From NCBI RefSeq assembly GCF_001625305.1, contig NW_017804054.1, positions 2,390,042 to 2,454,041 of the forward strand: a stretch of DNA of 64,000 nucleotides, given 5' to 3'. Source of the DNA: Branchiostoma belcheri. Its lineage: Eukaryota > Chordata > Leptocardii > Amphioxiformes > Branchiostomatidae. Under the pieces are notes generated by a model. That model saw nothing but the letters and a program-made list of their open reading frames with translations. It searched no databases and was not told the origin of the DNA. Numbering within the stretch: position 1 is the first letter of the stretch; each line of letters opens with the position of its first letter. A program made the translations under genes and the position numbers. Positions 50,984 to 62,652 of the stretch are shown piece after piece.

Positions 50984-52639
50984 GGGGATTTGGCTTTATA
51001 TTGCCCGGCAGTGGTTAGTGTGGGACGTGTATATCTTAGATGTTTGTTAACCTTATGTAGTTAACCTTATATAGTACGTTGACGTACTCCCTCCTTTTCC
51101 AACGTCTTCAGACAAACGTGGCGGACGTGGTCACGCTAGAAAACGGACGGACAAAAACACGTACGGCGGGTTGTGGCCCTGCTTAACGAAACAGTGAATT
51201 ACACTGTAACAGAGCGACACCTAGCGGTTTGCACGTTTTGTATAATAGAGCTAGCGGACACTCTTCATTTGCTGCAACCTGCGCTGTGGAATAAGGTAGA
51301 TTTAACAAATGCAAGGATCTATATGAATCAGTCTCGGTAGTCCGTAGCAGTTGAAGTGACCGTCAGTGTCTTCATGCATGTGGCTTTTTAGTATGGAGAA
51401 GTATTCGGCAAGTAGTATATATTTCCAGTTCAAATGTGTCTCATTGAAATCCTCACGTACCAATCAGTTTTCACACAAACCGCTAGATGGCGCCACGCTA
51501 CAGTCTTCAAGTGCACTAGCTCATAGAGAAAGCAGCTACCTCCACGTTGCAAGTTGTGCGAAATGATGAGTAGCAATGCCCTGATATAACCCGATCACCT
51601 CAATTAACTGTTACCTAACCGCAGGTAGTATTGGATTTCTTTTGAACGTTTACTTCTCTTGAGTAATGGTGCTCTTTTGCCTTGCATTGATTTTTACCCG
51701 CAGATAAATCGTTCTCCTTATAACTTAGAAAGTAAAGGTCCAGGCATCCTCTTCAATGATGAAACGGTCCAATACGGGAAAGTGGTGTATCTGTCAGTGA
51801 CATATTATGGGGCAGGGGGACTTTGTGTGCCAGCGTTCCTGATTTTTTCGCACTTTTCTCCAATCAAAAACTACGCTTTCCATGAGGATATTCAGTAAGA
51901 GAAACGGTACACACTAAAATGTTTATGTTCATAGATTTAATTCCATTAATATAGCCAGAGTTTTTTTGTATATCTGTTATAAGTATCTTGAAATTAATTA
52001 ATAATATGTGTATGTTTACTTACACGCTTTTGTGTGGTCTGCAAGCCCTAATGCACTTTAAGGTATAATACTGAGATATGGATTCGTGCTGAAAAGTCAA
52101 GAAAATTACCTGAAGGTGATAAAATGTGAATTTAACAATGCTACAGTACATTGAAATGCAAACCTCTGCACACTAGCTGTTGCACTTGACAATACCTGAT
52201 TCCTTTTAATAAACTAGAGGTCGGAGATCTCATGTCTTCGTCAGAGGTACATCGTTCTAGAGAAATTAACATGCGTATTCTTCAATCTTTTTAATAATCA
52301 ATTTGGTCTAAAGAACAAAAGAATCTCTGTACTATTTTTATGGTACAGAACACCCTGAAACGGTTTGCCGCAGATTATACAGATGCGTCGTCACCCGTGT
52401 TAGCCCCCCCCCTACGTTATTTGAGTTTGGACTGTTACTGGAAAAAAACGTTCAAGAAATTCTTACTGTGTTGAAAGTGTCACGACAGCGCCGCAAAATA
52501 TAATAAGAGAAGATGTTATAAAGGAAAGAATCAGAACAGGGTGACTACTGCTGTTTTGTTAATTTGTCTTTATGACAAATAGAAGACTTGTTTCTTGTGT
52601 TCTTTGTGTCCTAACATTTGTACTTCTACAGTTAGTATA

Positions 52640-52763
52640 TTCCAAATCTAGGCATCTCGTTTTTCGGCCCTTCGTGTTTTTATTGCGCGCTTGCCTTAAA
52701 TTTAAGGTAATTAGATTTAAGGTCTCCAGTGGACGTCATCCATAGCAATTACTTGGTGTGGCC
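52640..52763 (-). mobile_element. Solo right end of a GGCCAC-type TIR element
   Basis: Read on the minus strand, GGCCACACCAAGTAATTGC and ATGGATGACGTCC begin at 52763. The other terminus is not found; the low coordinate is a guess. Confidence 0.45.
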
Positions 52764-52949
52764 GTAGAAAATAACCTGACATATGTCCAACCTATCCTCC
52801 CCCTGCTGAAGTTATAGTACAATCCCTCAATGTAACGTCATTTGATCCCATCCCATTATGGGGTTCCCCGCTATATCCAGCTGTCGGCTGTCTCCAAGCA
52901 GATGTAGGTGGGAGATTTCTAAACACAAAAGGTCCTATTACGGGGACAT

Positions 52950-53405
52950 AACGACCTCCACGACTCTCATCTTTGAACTCAATCTTGGAGACCACGACAG
53001 TAATATGCCTATCAAATTTCATTAACTTCCATGCACACATACAAAAGTTATCCTGCTCACAAGAAAAATTAACAAAATGCCCCCTGTAGTCACAACGAAA
53101 CCCCCCACGAAGCTCAGTAACGAACTTAACCTTGGTCCCGACAATAGTAAGCACCACACCAAGAATTATAATCAACATTTTACAAATACTTGAGTTATCT
53201 TGCTAACAAGCCACAAACACAAAAGGTGCACTAACGTGACGCACGGACCCCCCACGAAGCCAAAACTTGTACTTGACTTCGGCCTCAACAGCAGTAATCT
53301 GCCTGCCAAAAATCATGGACGTCGAATCATGCCTTCCAGAGTTATATCGCAAAATCCGCAGTTCCCCACACTCCGGCGAGACAATTTCATAGTCCTTCTA
53401 ACGAA
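52950..53405 (-). repeat. Degenerate tandem repeat of about 150-170 bp units
   Basis: Three diverged units share CCCCCACGAAG or similar, then a CTTGAACTT-like block, ACAGTAAT or AGCAGTAATCTGCC, a CCAAAAATCAT or TCAAATTTCAT block, and GTTATC or GTTATAT near the end. Boundaries are approximate. Confidence 0.45.
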
Positions 53406-53979
53406 GACAATTACCTAGATCTTTAAGCTATTCATTTTTACTTGTGATATAGATATCTAATATCATCTTGCATTCACGAGGAGTTAGATAGGTAGCTTGA
53501 CAACAACTCTTAACAGCAACTACAGAAGTATTACATCCATTCCCATCCTCACTTCCAGGTTCCTTTTATTGGATTCGTCGCTTGTGTGAATGTTCATATT
53601 CCTTTCATAGATGGCGGATTACCCTTGTCAGCTTTTTCCGCCTGAGTTTTATGATCACATCAGTGATACTACAGCGTGTTCCATTTGTCATGGGTTACGG
53701 TCTGACAGCGTTAACCTATAGTAACCTTGTTGTATTATTACTTGGCAGATGCAGAATGCATTCCACTATTCTGTACGGTCGTGGATTTGAAATATTCCTT
53801 TTGTTTGCCTAATTCGCTGTTTGCTTGCCTTATATACTGGCTAGTATGTTGCAATATACATTCAAATAAAATTAGCCATACTCTGTTTATCATCATCGTT
53901 GGATTGCTTTAATGTAGGTCTTCAAATGTTACATTCACATTTTCTTCACATCAGTACAGCAAACAGACGTTTACAGTTA

Positions 53980-54538
53980 GGCCACAGCAAGTAATTTTTA
54001 TGGCTGCATTATTATTAGCGAGCGCATTAATATTCGCCTGATTTTTTTATTAAAAAAAAACAACAACAAGAAATGTTGCTGCCCTCTAACTGTAGTCAAC
54101 ATGCCGAAAATGGGCAAAGATGTCTGTTGCCATGCCAGAAAGTGGATGGCAGATAAATATGAAAAGAGGAGAGAAGAGAAGGCTCTGAGTTAATGTTTTG
54201 TCTTTTACTGTGCAGTGATGTATTCTTTCCTTTCATATGTGATGGTAGCTGTGTATATGTGGTGTTCCCACTGAATCAAAACAATTTGTGCAATGAAAAT
54301 TTAAGCTGTTTCTCACTGAAAAGCTGTTTCAATGTGAAATGGATGCTGTAATACTTTGCAGTAAACTTAGCACAATATAGGTATCATTTCTTGCTTAACA
54401 AGGTTTGTTATGGCAAAATTTGATGATGTACAAATCTTGTTTTCTTTTTGCCCTCTTGTTTTTTTTTTTTCTTTTCGCCCTATCACATTAGACTCGGAGT
54501 CCGCTGGGATGCCATCTATAAAATTACTTGTTGTGGCC
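53980..54538 (+). mobile_element. Complete TIR element, 559 bp, TTA target duplication
   Basis: The left terminus GGCCACAGCAAGTAATTTTT and ATGG are mirrored at the right by CCATCTATAAAATTACTTG and TTGTGGCC. TTA flanks both sides (53977-53979 and 54539-54541). A right-side subterminal block (GACTCGGAGTCC, read complemented) matches the left subterminal block of the element at 57874. No transposase frame, so non-autonomous. Confidence 0.8.
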
Positions 54539-55140
54539 TTATGCTTTTCTTGACATGATCATGAAGTTAAGATGACATAGATGTTATATTCTAGTGAGTT
54601 AGTAACGCTATGGCCACGGAGGCCCTTCAAGGTGTTAACGCTCAAGGCTACAAGGAATGCTTTGCTTTAAGATAAATATCATTTTGCGATAAAATAGGAT
54701 ATCAAGTGTATAACCTTACAAGAGACATTTCAATGAATTTCAAACCATATTTAATAAGTACATAGACATAGTGAAGCCCTAAAAACAACGAAGCAGCTTC
54801 CGTCCACTTTTACATACAAACCAACGACACTGGCAATTTAAACCCATTCAAACATACATGGAAATATGTGCTTAGTAGTGATACACACCTATTAACTCCT
54901 TTAAACTCCATTAAAACTTGATCTACGTTACACAGTCTAGCTGCTTGGGTCCCTCTTGGGGGTTTATGTGGCTGCTGACATCCAAGCCAGACTGATTTAC
55001 ACTATGAGAAGTACAAACACGAGCTACGGGTTCTCTGTCACAATGAAATCCTCCATAACGGAGGTGGAGGCTCACCATCATGGTAATAGACAGTATACTT
55101 ACTGTAACAAAAGTCGACCCACGTTAGTGCCTAGGCGTTA

Positions 55141-55345
55141 ATTATGTTTACCAAAGGAAAACATATTGTTTTTACTCTGTTTCCTCTTCTTCTTCTCCAA
55201 ACCAATAAGGTCTATGCCCTAAACCAATCGTCTATCACCATGGCAACTAATGTTGGGTTACATCATGTTGCAATTTTATAGCAGGGGGGATTTAGACTCC
55301 TGCCTGACCGTATATATGAATGTGTTTGAGAAAGAATTAACAGAT
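55141..55345 (+). repeat. Diverged direct repeat, copy 2
   Basis: Partner of 48421-48620, sharing AACCAATAAGGTC, TTGGGTTACATCATGTTGCA and GGGATTTAGACT. It lies upstream of the FN3-GT4 gene, outside any coding model. Confidence 0.7.
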
Positions 55346-55559
55346 CAGACCATATGCGAAAGTAAACATTAATGCTTTTGCTTTACAAATGTTACCTTTC
55401 TAGCATTACTTCATACACTCAATTACACTCAAGCACATTCCTAATGCAACTAGACGTTCCATCGAAAAAATATATATGTTACTTTATCTCTACTAGAACT
55501 GAAAGGCCAGAAGTTGAATTTATCTAGTAATGATAGTTTATAAATTTTTGTAACAGTTT

Positions 55560-55640
55560 ATCATGTTTTGTTTTGACCTGTACTTAGCCAAGTGTGGCAA
55601 AATATGCAATAAAGGTCGTCATTCATTCGTTCATTATAGT
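55560..55640 (+). repeat. 3' tail of an interspersed element
   Basis: TTTTGACCTGTACTTAGCC, GTGTGGCAAAATATGCAAT and AAAGGTCGTCATTCATTCG. Reverse complement of the copy at 22080. The (ATTC)n end fits a retroelement tail. Confidence 0.55.
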
Positions 55641-56186
55641 ACTTGGATTAGGATGTTTCCAAATCTCCTTGCGTAATTATAAATTGGCCTTTATAAGCTT
55701 CTAGGAATGGGCTGCTAGAAGCGTGATTTAGTCACTAACAGGCTATAACTCGGAACTTATCTATTATTAATGACGACAAACGATTTACGTTTCTTCGTGC
55801 TGACTTATAGCCTCCACAAGGACTTCCTACAGGGGACACGGATCCTAGAATCCCGCAAAAAAGGGAAATAGTTTGTTTTGAGAGTCAGTCCGCAACAGGG
55901 TTATTTCCCCCTCTATGCGAGCAAATGAACTCTACGCTGGCCAAGCTCCCCTAGTCAATTTTCAAACAGATCTTTCCGTGGCCGCAAAAGACAGTATCGA
56001 CTTGGCCAGGCAGTATCCTTGGCCAGACAGTATCCATTGACCACCGGATTGTCTAATGCACACTCCTCTGGCCAAGGGATACTGCCTTGCCACAGTATGA
56101 TCTGCTTGGAGATTAGATTATTCTCCATATTGGCTAAATTTTACTTTTTTTAACCTACGTTGTTAGACTGGTAGAGACTACTGAAT

Positions 56187-59100
56187 TTACAACTGAGGAG
56201 TCGGCAGACTCCTTCTCCCGACTCCATGACGTCCCGACAGGGTCCGCCGCAAAGTAGAGGAAAACTCCGTAAAGCCCCTGCGATAGTTCCTGTTGAAGTA
56301 GCCGTATATCACAGGGTTGACGGAGCTTTGCAAGTACGAAAGCCAGTGGGCGATGGGAAAAGCGTAGTGATAGATAATGCTCCTCTGTTTGGACGAGGGA
56401 TTGCCGCAGTCGTTGATGAGCATCACGGTATGGATAGGGAGCCAGGATACTGCAAAACAAACTACAACAACGAGGAGCATCTTGATGGTTCGGAATTTTC
56501 GTCGGCTGGCGGTGTTTCTCTCTCCTCCTCCTCCTGGCACGGGGCGGCACCACACTTTAAACCCAACCCGGAGGTACAAATACCCGATGATGCAGAGGGG
56601 TAGCATATACAATGTTACGAACAGTAACACTGTATAGATCTCTCTTTTAAAATAGTTTGGCCATGTCTCAACACAGAGCGTGTATGTGCTGTTATCGTCT
56701 GCAGACACAAATGGTCTGGTGTCCATGACCACTACCTGTGGGATGGCAAATATTACAGCCAAAGCCCAGACTATGGCGATGACCACGCCATTATGCTCAG
56801 ACGTGAATTTGGGTTCGTTGGGATGGATAACCGCGTAGAACCTGAAAGAACCATAAAAATATCGTTACGGTAGTAGAATAAATCAAGCACGACAAGTTAA
56901 GTCGATGAAGGTTAGACATCCAGGTAATACGATACGCCAAAAAGCAGTTACTCAAGCAACTGGATATGATTTTGAAAACGTCAGACGTTTCAGCTAGTAT
57001 CCACTAGCTTTCTAGCTTTCACTAGCTTTCACTTTATTTGCATATCAATCAATAGGTTGTGCTTATAAACCGGCTTTCCCCTCTAGTTGCTTGAGTAACT
57101 GCTTTTTGGCGCATGACAAGTTAACTTCCTACTTATCTTCAATTAAACACGTCATAGATATAATGCATCACTTGATAAACATAACATGCATGTATCTATA
57201 GGTTTGTCGGAATTCCTTAACGTTCATTGAACCGGGACGAGGGCTACTATAAACTGCCGTTGTCCAGTTACGTCATATTTCTTGAAGGCAACGTTTTCTA
57301 AGTAATCGCATCCTTACATTGTAACTTTCCTAAAGGAATGTTGATTGCTCTATCAGTATATCATAATCGTAAGTAAGAAGTTTATCATAATATGGCTCAT
57401 TGATATTATCTATGTGCTGATCACAAAGTGCACTTTTTAAGTTCATCAAATTAAAGATTAGGCAGTACTCTGTTGGGCATCAACACAGTAAAGGACTGTA
57501 AATCCTCCTCCGTAATCTTGATGAGGAGGACATCATTGATCATTTTGCAATCTTCAAAGTCAGACTTAAGCCACCAAATCCTATCCTATAGATCTGCGCA
57601 GTTGACGGGAATTGTTTATGCACACTATAGGCAGCCTTCTACAACGTAAAGATCCATTGGGTGAACAGTTTTAAAACCTAATGGAACTCAAGTGTATTGC
57701 TTTTATGTGTTCATGGTTTGGTTAACGCTTTTAGAAGCTAATGAAACTCTAGTGTATCGATGCTATGTTCACCGACTTGGAAATCAAGTAGAATGAGGAC
57801 TACCAGGTGTGCACTTTCTTCTTTTTACGGAGAGTATTTGATTTATCAGCCTTATCCTTGTTTCTTAGCATTGGGTCACAGCAAGTAAATTTTATGGATG
57901 GCATCCTCTGCAGACTCCAAGTCTAATGAGATAGGGAAAAAAAGAAGGCGCCCCCCCCCGAAAAAAGATTCCTGCATTTTCAAATGTTGACATCATAAAC
58001 CTTGTTAGCAGGAATTGATATACATATATTGTGGTTAGTTTACTGCCAGCTATATTTATAACATCTATTTGTCACTGGAGCAGGTTTGGAAAATAAAAAT
58101 TCAAAAACAAATGGTTTTTATTCGGTGGGGTCATTTTTGCCCTTTTTTCTTGAAATACATCACTGCATCAAAGTAAAAGACAAAACAATAATTTAGAGCC
58201 TTGTCTTGTCTCCTTTCTTCATATTTATCTGTCATCAACATGAAGTCAGACATCTTTGGCATTTTTGGCATGTTGACCACTGTCAACAATTTTTTTGTTT
58301 CTTTTTTTAAAATGAGATGAAAATTAATGCGCCCGTTGATATCATCCATCAAAATTACTTGCTGTTGGCCTGAATGTCTATTGTGACACTCGTTCATCAC
58401 CGTTAGATTGATTGATAATCCTCAATTCCTCTTCCCAAACGTCCCATTCCACAAACGGATCAGCCTTTTATTTCGAACAATGCCCAAAGGGGCTTTAGGA
58501 ATACATAGTGATTGGCAGTTAAGGACGCAAGATAATTGGATGGAGCCTAAATAGCAGTAAAGGTCTGCTTTACGATGTTGGTTTTACCTGTGGTATAAAT
58601 ACTGAGTGGTTTAAAAGGTGTCCGTGGTATTTTGCCAACCTTTTAACGACCGCACTGATATGTGATGTGTTCACGTTGTGTGGAGAAGGATCTTTACTGG
58701 CGAGTCGAGGATTCCTGACAGGCGTCTATAACGTTAAAACTGATAGCAGAGGGGAGTTAGGCCACCCTGATTTAATTTTTGGATGACATCCACGCGTTGA
58801 TTTTCACTTGTTCTAAAAATCACATCCTCATTAAGACCCTGGCCTGGGTTCCATCCTCCGTAGTCCATGGTAGCCGGCAGTAACTACGGACGATTTTATT
58901 TGATTCGACCCTGTACCGTTTTTGTTTTATGACGTTTTTCTTTTGCTGGTCTCTTATAAGCACACTTGAGATAGGTAGCATGCAGTCGCAATGCACAATA
59001 ATAAACTAACATTCATTCATTCATTTATTAAATGAATGAATATTGCCACCTTCACTATGAATGTTCTAGTGGCCTTTGCGATGCTTGCGGTGAACTGCAT

Positions 59101-62100
59101 GACGCAATAAGTACAAATTGGATGTACGGTTAGGTCTTGACCTATCGACAGAATGGTTATGCATGCATCGATAGTGCCGTGTGGTCACGAAACGTGGGTA
59201 TTGTATTTCAAATATTTTGTCCAAAGCATATTGAAGATAAACTTTACACGAAGTGTACTAAATATAATGCCTTACGTAACAAGCTATTTAAATTTCTCAA
59301 ATCAAATACAACAGATTTCAAGAGTCTCGATGCTAGAGACAGATTTCAATAAATATTTTCATGCAGTGATTACCACAATGCAAACAAATATAAATATTTT
59401 TTTATTAGAAAAATACGGAAACACGATTGTAACACTCAATCGAAGAGTTGTGCTAGCCCGTATACATTACACACGTAGGTCGTATTCAATGCATTATTTG
59501 TTTGTACTTTGCCATACAATATACAATGTGCGTTTTTCTTGCGATAATGTCCTTGCTCATCATTTTCTTTCTTCGTACATACAGACAGTCCAAACTATTT
59601 GATTACTTTCGCCTGAACGACGTGGCGGTAAGCTTTTTGTTCAAACATGGTCGTCTTCAAAAGTTTGGCAGCCTCTTCCGTCCGCCTGTTTAATTTTACA
59701 GCAGCGCGTACTCCCACGCATTGACATTTGGCTTTCTCTGATGTCACGTCCTTGTACGACCTATTGCACGCCATCGAACCAGCTGTAACTGTATATGTAG
59801 TTCTTGATGCGTCGATAAACGTTGGGCAGCCAGGTGGGAAAAAAAACTACCAGATAAATTCCCTGAGGATTCCGACCGTTTATTTCAACATTTTATCAAT
59901 TTTTTTCAACTTATATTCATGCTACTACCAACATAGAGGACAACACAAATAGTTACACAGTAGTCATTTTCCCCTAAATCAAGTGAGGAAATTTGAGAAA
60001 GGGCCGTTTCCAAGGGCATAAGATCTGTGACAAGGCAGGTTTCGAACCCAGGACCTCTTGGCTCCGAGACGAACATTCCACCGTTACGCCACGAGATCCC
60101 ACATTCCGACCGTAATTCAGGAAGCAATCTTGAATTACTTTATCGGATTCATCGGTGAACGAGAAAGCCACTAAATCCTCAGATTTATTCTTTATTACGG
60201 CAGTCCTTGATAAGGTTCTTTTGTAATAAGTCATCTTGATTAAAACTCCCGCGAGATACACACACAGGCAGTGACGACTTTTATGACGATCTTATAATCT
60301 ACAGCCTCAACAAATTCCGTTATGCATTAAGAATGACATTTAAAACTAAGCTCACGGAGACCAAAGCGTAGCACATAGAGTATGCGTAAAATGATTTTTT
60401 GCAACAAGCCTCTAGGGCCAGTCACGAATTACGTGGCATTTATTGTAATGTACCGTGATTGGAAAGTTATTTGCAAGTAAGGTTTTACATTCAAAAAACT
60501 GCAATGTCTTCGATGTAGTTCAGACCTTTACTTACTGTGCACTAGTGTGCAGGTAGATTCTCATAATTGATAGCTCGCCAATTTGTCTTGTTTATGATCA
60601 TGTTTCTTTTACCCATTCTGATTATGTATTGTCCTTGTGTTTTACTTTCGTTTTATGTTGTTTATTAGAAGGCGTCATATAAGCAACGGTGCTTCTTAAA
60701 CTCTATAATGAATATATATGAATAAAAAATGAATGTGTGATGAAATATGCATTCTAAGATTTCACTTCAACCTCCTCAATTTCAGTGGAAATTAAAAGGC
60801 GTTTTGTAAGTTACAGGAAGTGATGTGGGCTGCATGAATAGTAGCTTTGGCTTATTATGTAACGACTTGGTCGTTAAAAGAACATCAGTAATTGTCAGTA
60901 GCGTTATCAGTCTCAGCACAGATGTCTGTGCTTTATTGACCCATGGACAGCACGCATCAATCTTTTTACTTCATATCTAAACAGGTTTCCTACATAGTGA
61001 TGACACTGATTTTCAGTGGGACGCTGTATTACACAAAACAAAATACATTAAGTCACGTACAAACAACAGTACCAATAACAATAATAATAATAATAACGAA
61101 ATGTGCAAATGCATAGTTCAGTCCAATTTGTCATCATCGAGGGATCAGATGTCAGATGTTTTTCATTTGATTTTAAAAGTGGAAATGGTCGTGCATTGTC
61201 CCCTTTATCTCATATGTCACCCGGTATTTCATTTTCTGTAAAGTATTGAAAGTCATATTTTACATTAAAGAATAATAAACATTCTGAAATAGCCTATGCT
61301 CTCCTCAAGTTCATTGTAATGGCGCTTCGCAGATAACATCTTCGTGGCTCTTTATAACTTATTAAATCAATTTTCTCATGTGACCCTACAGCATTATCTT
61401 TAACTGAAAAAGTAGTAGGTTGCTTTCGGGTGAGAAAAGCAATTACATCGATCCATAGTGGCCTAAAGGACAGATGCGTTAGACTTTCATCACTACTGCT
61501 GACGGAGCAAAATATATGCAGGTTTACCGTACCATATAACATGTACAAAATTTGCGTGGTAACTGTGAAATTAAATTCAATAATAACGGTTTATTCATTT
61601 TTTGTGACGCATGTACAGATTTGCAATGCCCTAGATCGGGTACTGAATTGTCCTGTCATTTACGCATTTATCTTAGCATTCTATATTACTTTACTGTGTA
61701 TTAAAATCAAATTAAAACACATGCATGTTTTAACGGCCCTCTGGTCTTAATCTTATCATGGATTTTGAATTAGACTTGCAAAAGGTAAATTTCTGCCGAT
61801 TGCAAAACTTATTTTTAAGCGTTGATATTTTTTTCTATTTTTTTATTCATTACAACATTTAATAACATGCCAAGATGACGACGACATACTCAAGCTCATG
61901 GCGTATGCTTGAGTCGTCTTTAAAACAAAGAACATTACAAGATTAAGAGATTAATAGATTACAAGATTAAGAATATATCAAAACAAATACAGACATGCAA
62001 AGCGTAAGGATGACAAAATGAAATAAGGTTACAACGCATAATAGCTTGATTATATGAAATATGAGGAAATATACTCTTTCTTGACTTACCTGTCTACTGC

Positions 62101-62189
62101 AATGGCAATCAACGTGAAGACGGAAGCGCCGGCAGAGATGACTGTTACAGGAGATGACAGCTTACACATCACGTAACCGAACGGCCATC
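56187..62189 (-). CDS. Class A neuropeptide GPCR, RFamide/NPFF-like (3' part; 5' exons outside window)
   Basis: Two exons are present: 62189-62090 and 56841-56187, joined in phase 2 across a 5.2-kb intron. The first gives [10 protein letters not shown] with the conserved TM3 cysteine, then [13 protein letters not shown]. The second continues with FYAVIHP, so the DRY box is DRF, then TM4, an extracellular loop with Cys, TM5, a basic third intracellular loop, TM6 with [10 protein letters not shown], and TM7 with [11 protein letters not shown] (NPxxY variant). WPFG..MCK and DRF recall NPFF/GnIH-type receptors. The exact ligand cannot be assigned. The extracellular N-terminus, TM1 and most of TM2 must lie beyond 64000. 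The sequence ends in TPQL with no obvious palmitoylation cysteine. Confidence 0.85.
56935..57111 (+). mobile_element. Small palindromic element with 27-bp perfect terminal inverted repeats
   Basis: The arms 56935-56961 and 57085-57111 are exact reverse complements (CGCCAAAAAGCAGTTACTCA against TGAGTAACTGCTTTTTGGCG). The interior has a short repeated CACTAGCTTT motif. The upstream flank GGTTAGACATCCAGGTAAT recurs at about 62481. It lies in the GPCR intron and has no coding capacity. Confidence 0.85.
57874..58370 (+). mobile_element. Complete TIR element, 497 bp, in the GPCR intron
   Basis: The left end GGTCACAGCAAGTAAATTTT and ATGGATGGCATCC is mirrored at the right by ATCATCCATCAAAATTACTT and GCTGTTGGCC. 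Flanking triplets TTG and TGA are probably mutated TTA/TAA duplications. An internal AAGAAGGCGCC and poly-C stretch is present. No transposase frame. Confidence 0.7.
58760..58810 (+). mobile_element. Solo terminus of the GGCCAC-type TIR family
   Basis: TTA then GGCCACCCTGATTTAATTTT and GGATGACATCC. The opposite terminus was not found. Confidence 0.4.
59900..60110 (-). mobile_element. tRNA-derived SINE, antisense, in the GPCR intron
   Basis: On the minus strand, TCTCGTGGCGTAACGGTGG forms the A-box region and GGGTTCGAAACCTGCC the B box. They are followed by TTATGCCCTTGGAAACGGCC and TTTCCTCACTT, which also appear, diverged, in the SINE at 25619. Confidence 0.65.
61079..61097 (+). repeat. (AAT)n microsatellite
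   Basis: Short run of AAT units in the GPCR intron. Confidence 0.9.
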
Positions 62190-62470
62190 CTGAAAATTGA
62201 CAGTTCGTTTAGTTTTGAACATAAACAGTTAAATAAAATTACTGTTTTATCGAAGGCCTTAATAAAATACTATCTGGCTTTTTAGGAGGGAGTCAGTTAG
62301 GGGTTAGGAAATGAGATAAGAAATGAATAAAGAAAGAAACGACTGAAATTAGAAACATAAAGAGAATGGCATTGATATAGAATTACCCGTCTAGTTATTG
62401 TTTTTTATTAATAATAATAAAGAACAAACTATACCAGCAGCTATCAAATTGTATAGCTATATTGCATGTT

Positions 62471-62652
62471 ACGTCGGTAAAGGTTAGACATCCAGGTAAT
62501 AAGATACGCCCAAAACACTGTGTGCTTATAAACCTGCATTTCTCTTGCAGTCTCTAGTGTCAATGACGAAAGGTAGTGGATGCTACCTGCAATATCTGAC
62601 CGTTTCCAAAATCATATCCAGTTGCTTGAGTAACGGTTTTTTGGCGTATATT
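62471..62652 (+). mobile_element. Second, degraded copy of the palindromic element
   Basis: It shares the flank GGTTAGACATCCAGGTAAT and the left start ATACGCC with the element at 56935. It ends in AGTTGCTTGAGTAACGG and TTTTTTGGCG. The left arm is largely lost. It lies in the intron upstream of the GPCR exon at 62090. Confidence 0.65.

Larger units (their letters stand above)
50984..56186. other. Intergenic region between the FN3-GT4 and GPCR genes
   Basis: No gene recognised. The 128-codon minus-strand frame at 52792-53178 overlaps a degenerate tandem repeat and is not credited. The region contains a complete TIR element (53980-54538), a solo TIR end (to 52763), a diverged direct repeat (55141-55345) and a retroelement tail (55565-55640). 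The stretch just above 50983 should hold the promoter of the FN3-GT4 gene. Confidence 0.45.

Noticed and set aside
50984-51020. TATA-like AATATAAAG on the minus strand just upstream of the FN3-GT4 start codon
   Set aside because: It is only about 12 bases before the chosen ATG, too close for a start site 30 bases downstream; either chance or a sign that the first exon is wrong.
52792-53178. 128-codon minus-strand frame with a hydrophobic start, possible secreted peptide
   Set aside because: It overlaps a degenerate tandem repeat, has no splice partners or recognisable motif, and its composition follows the repeat.
59153-59602. 149-codon plus-strand frame
   Set aside because: AT-rich, no domain, no exon context; lies in the GPCR intron and is consistent with chance.
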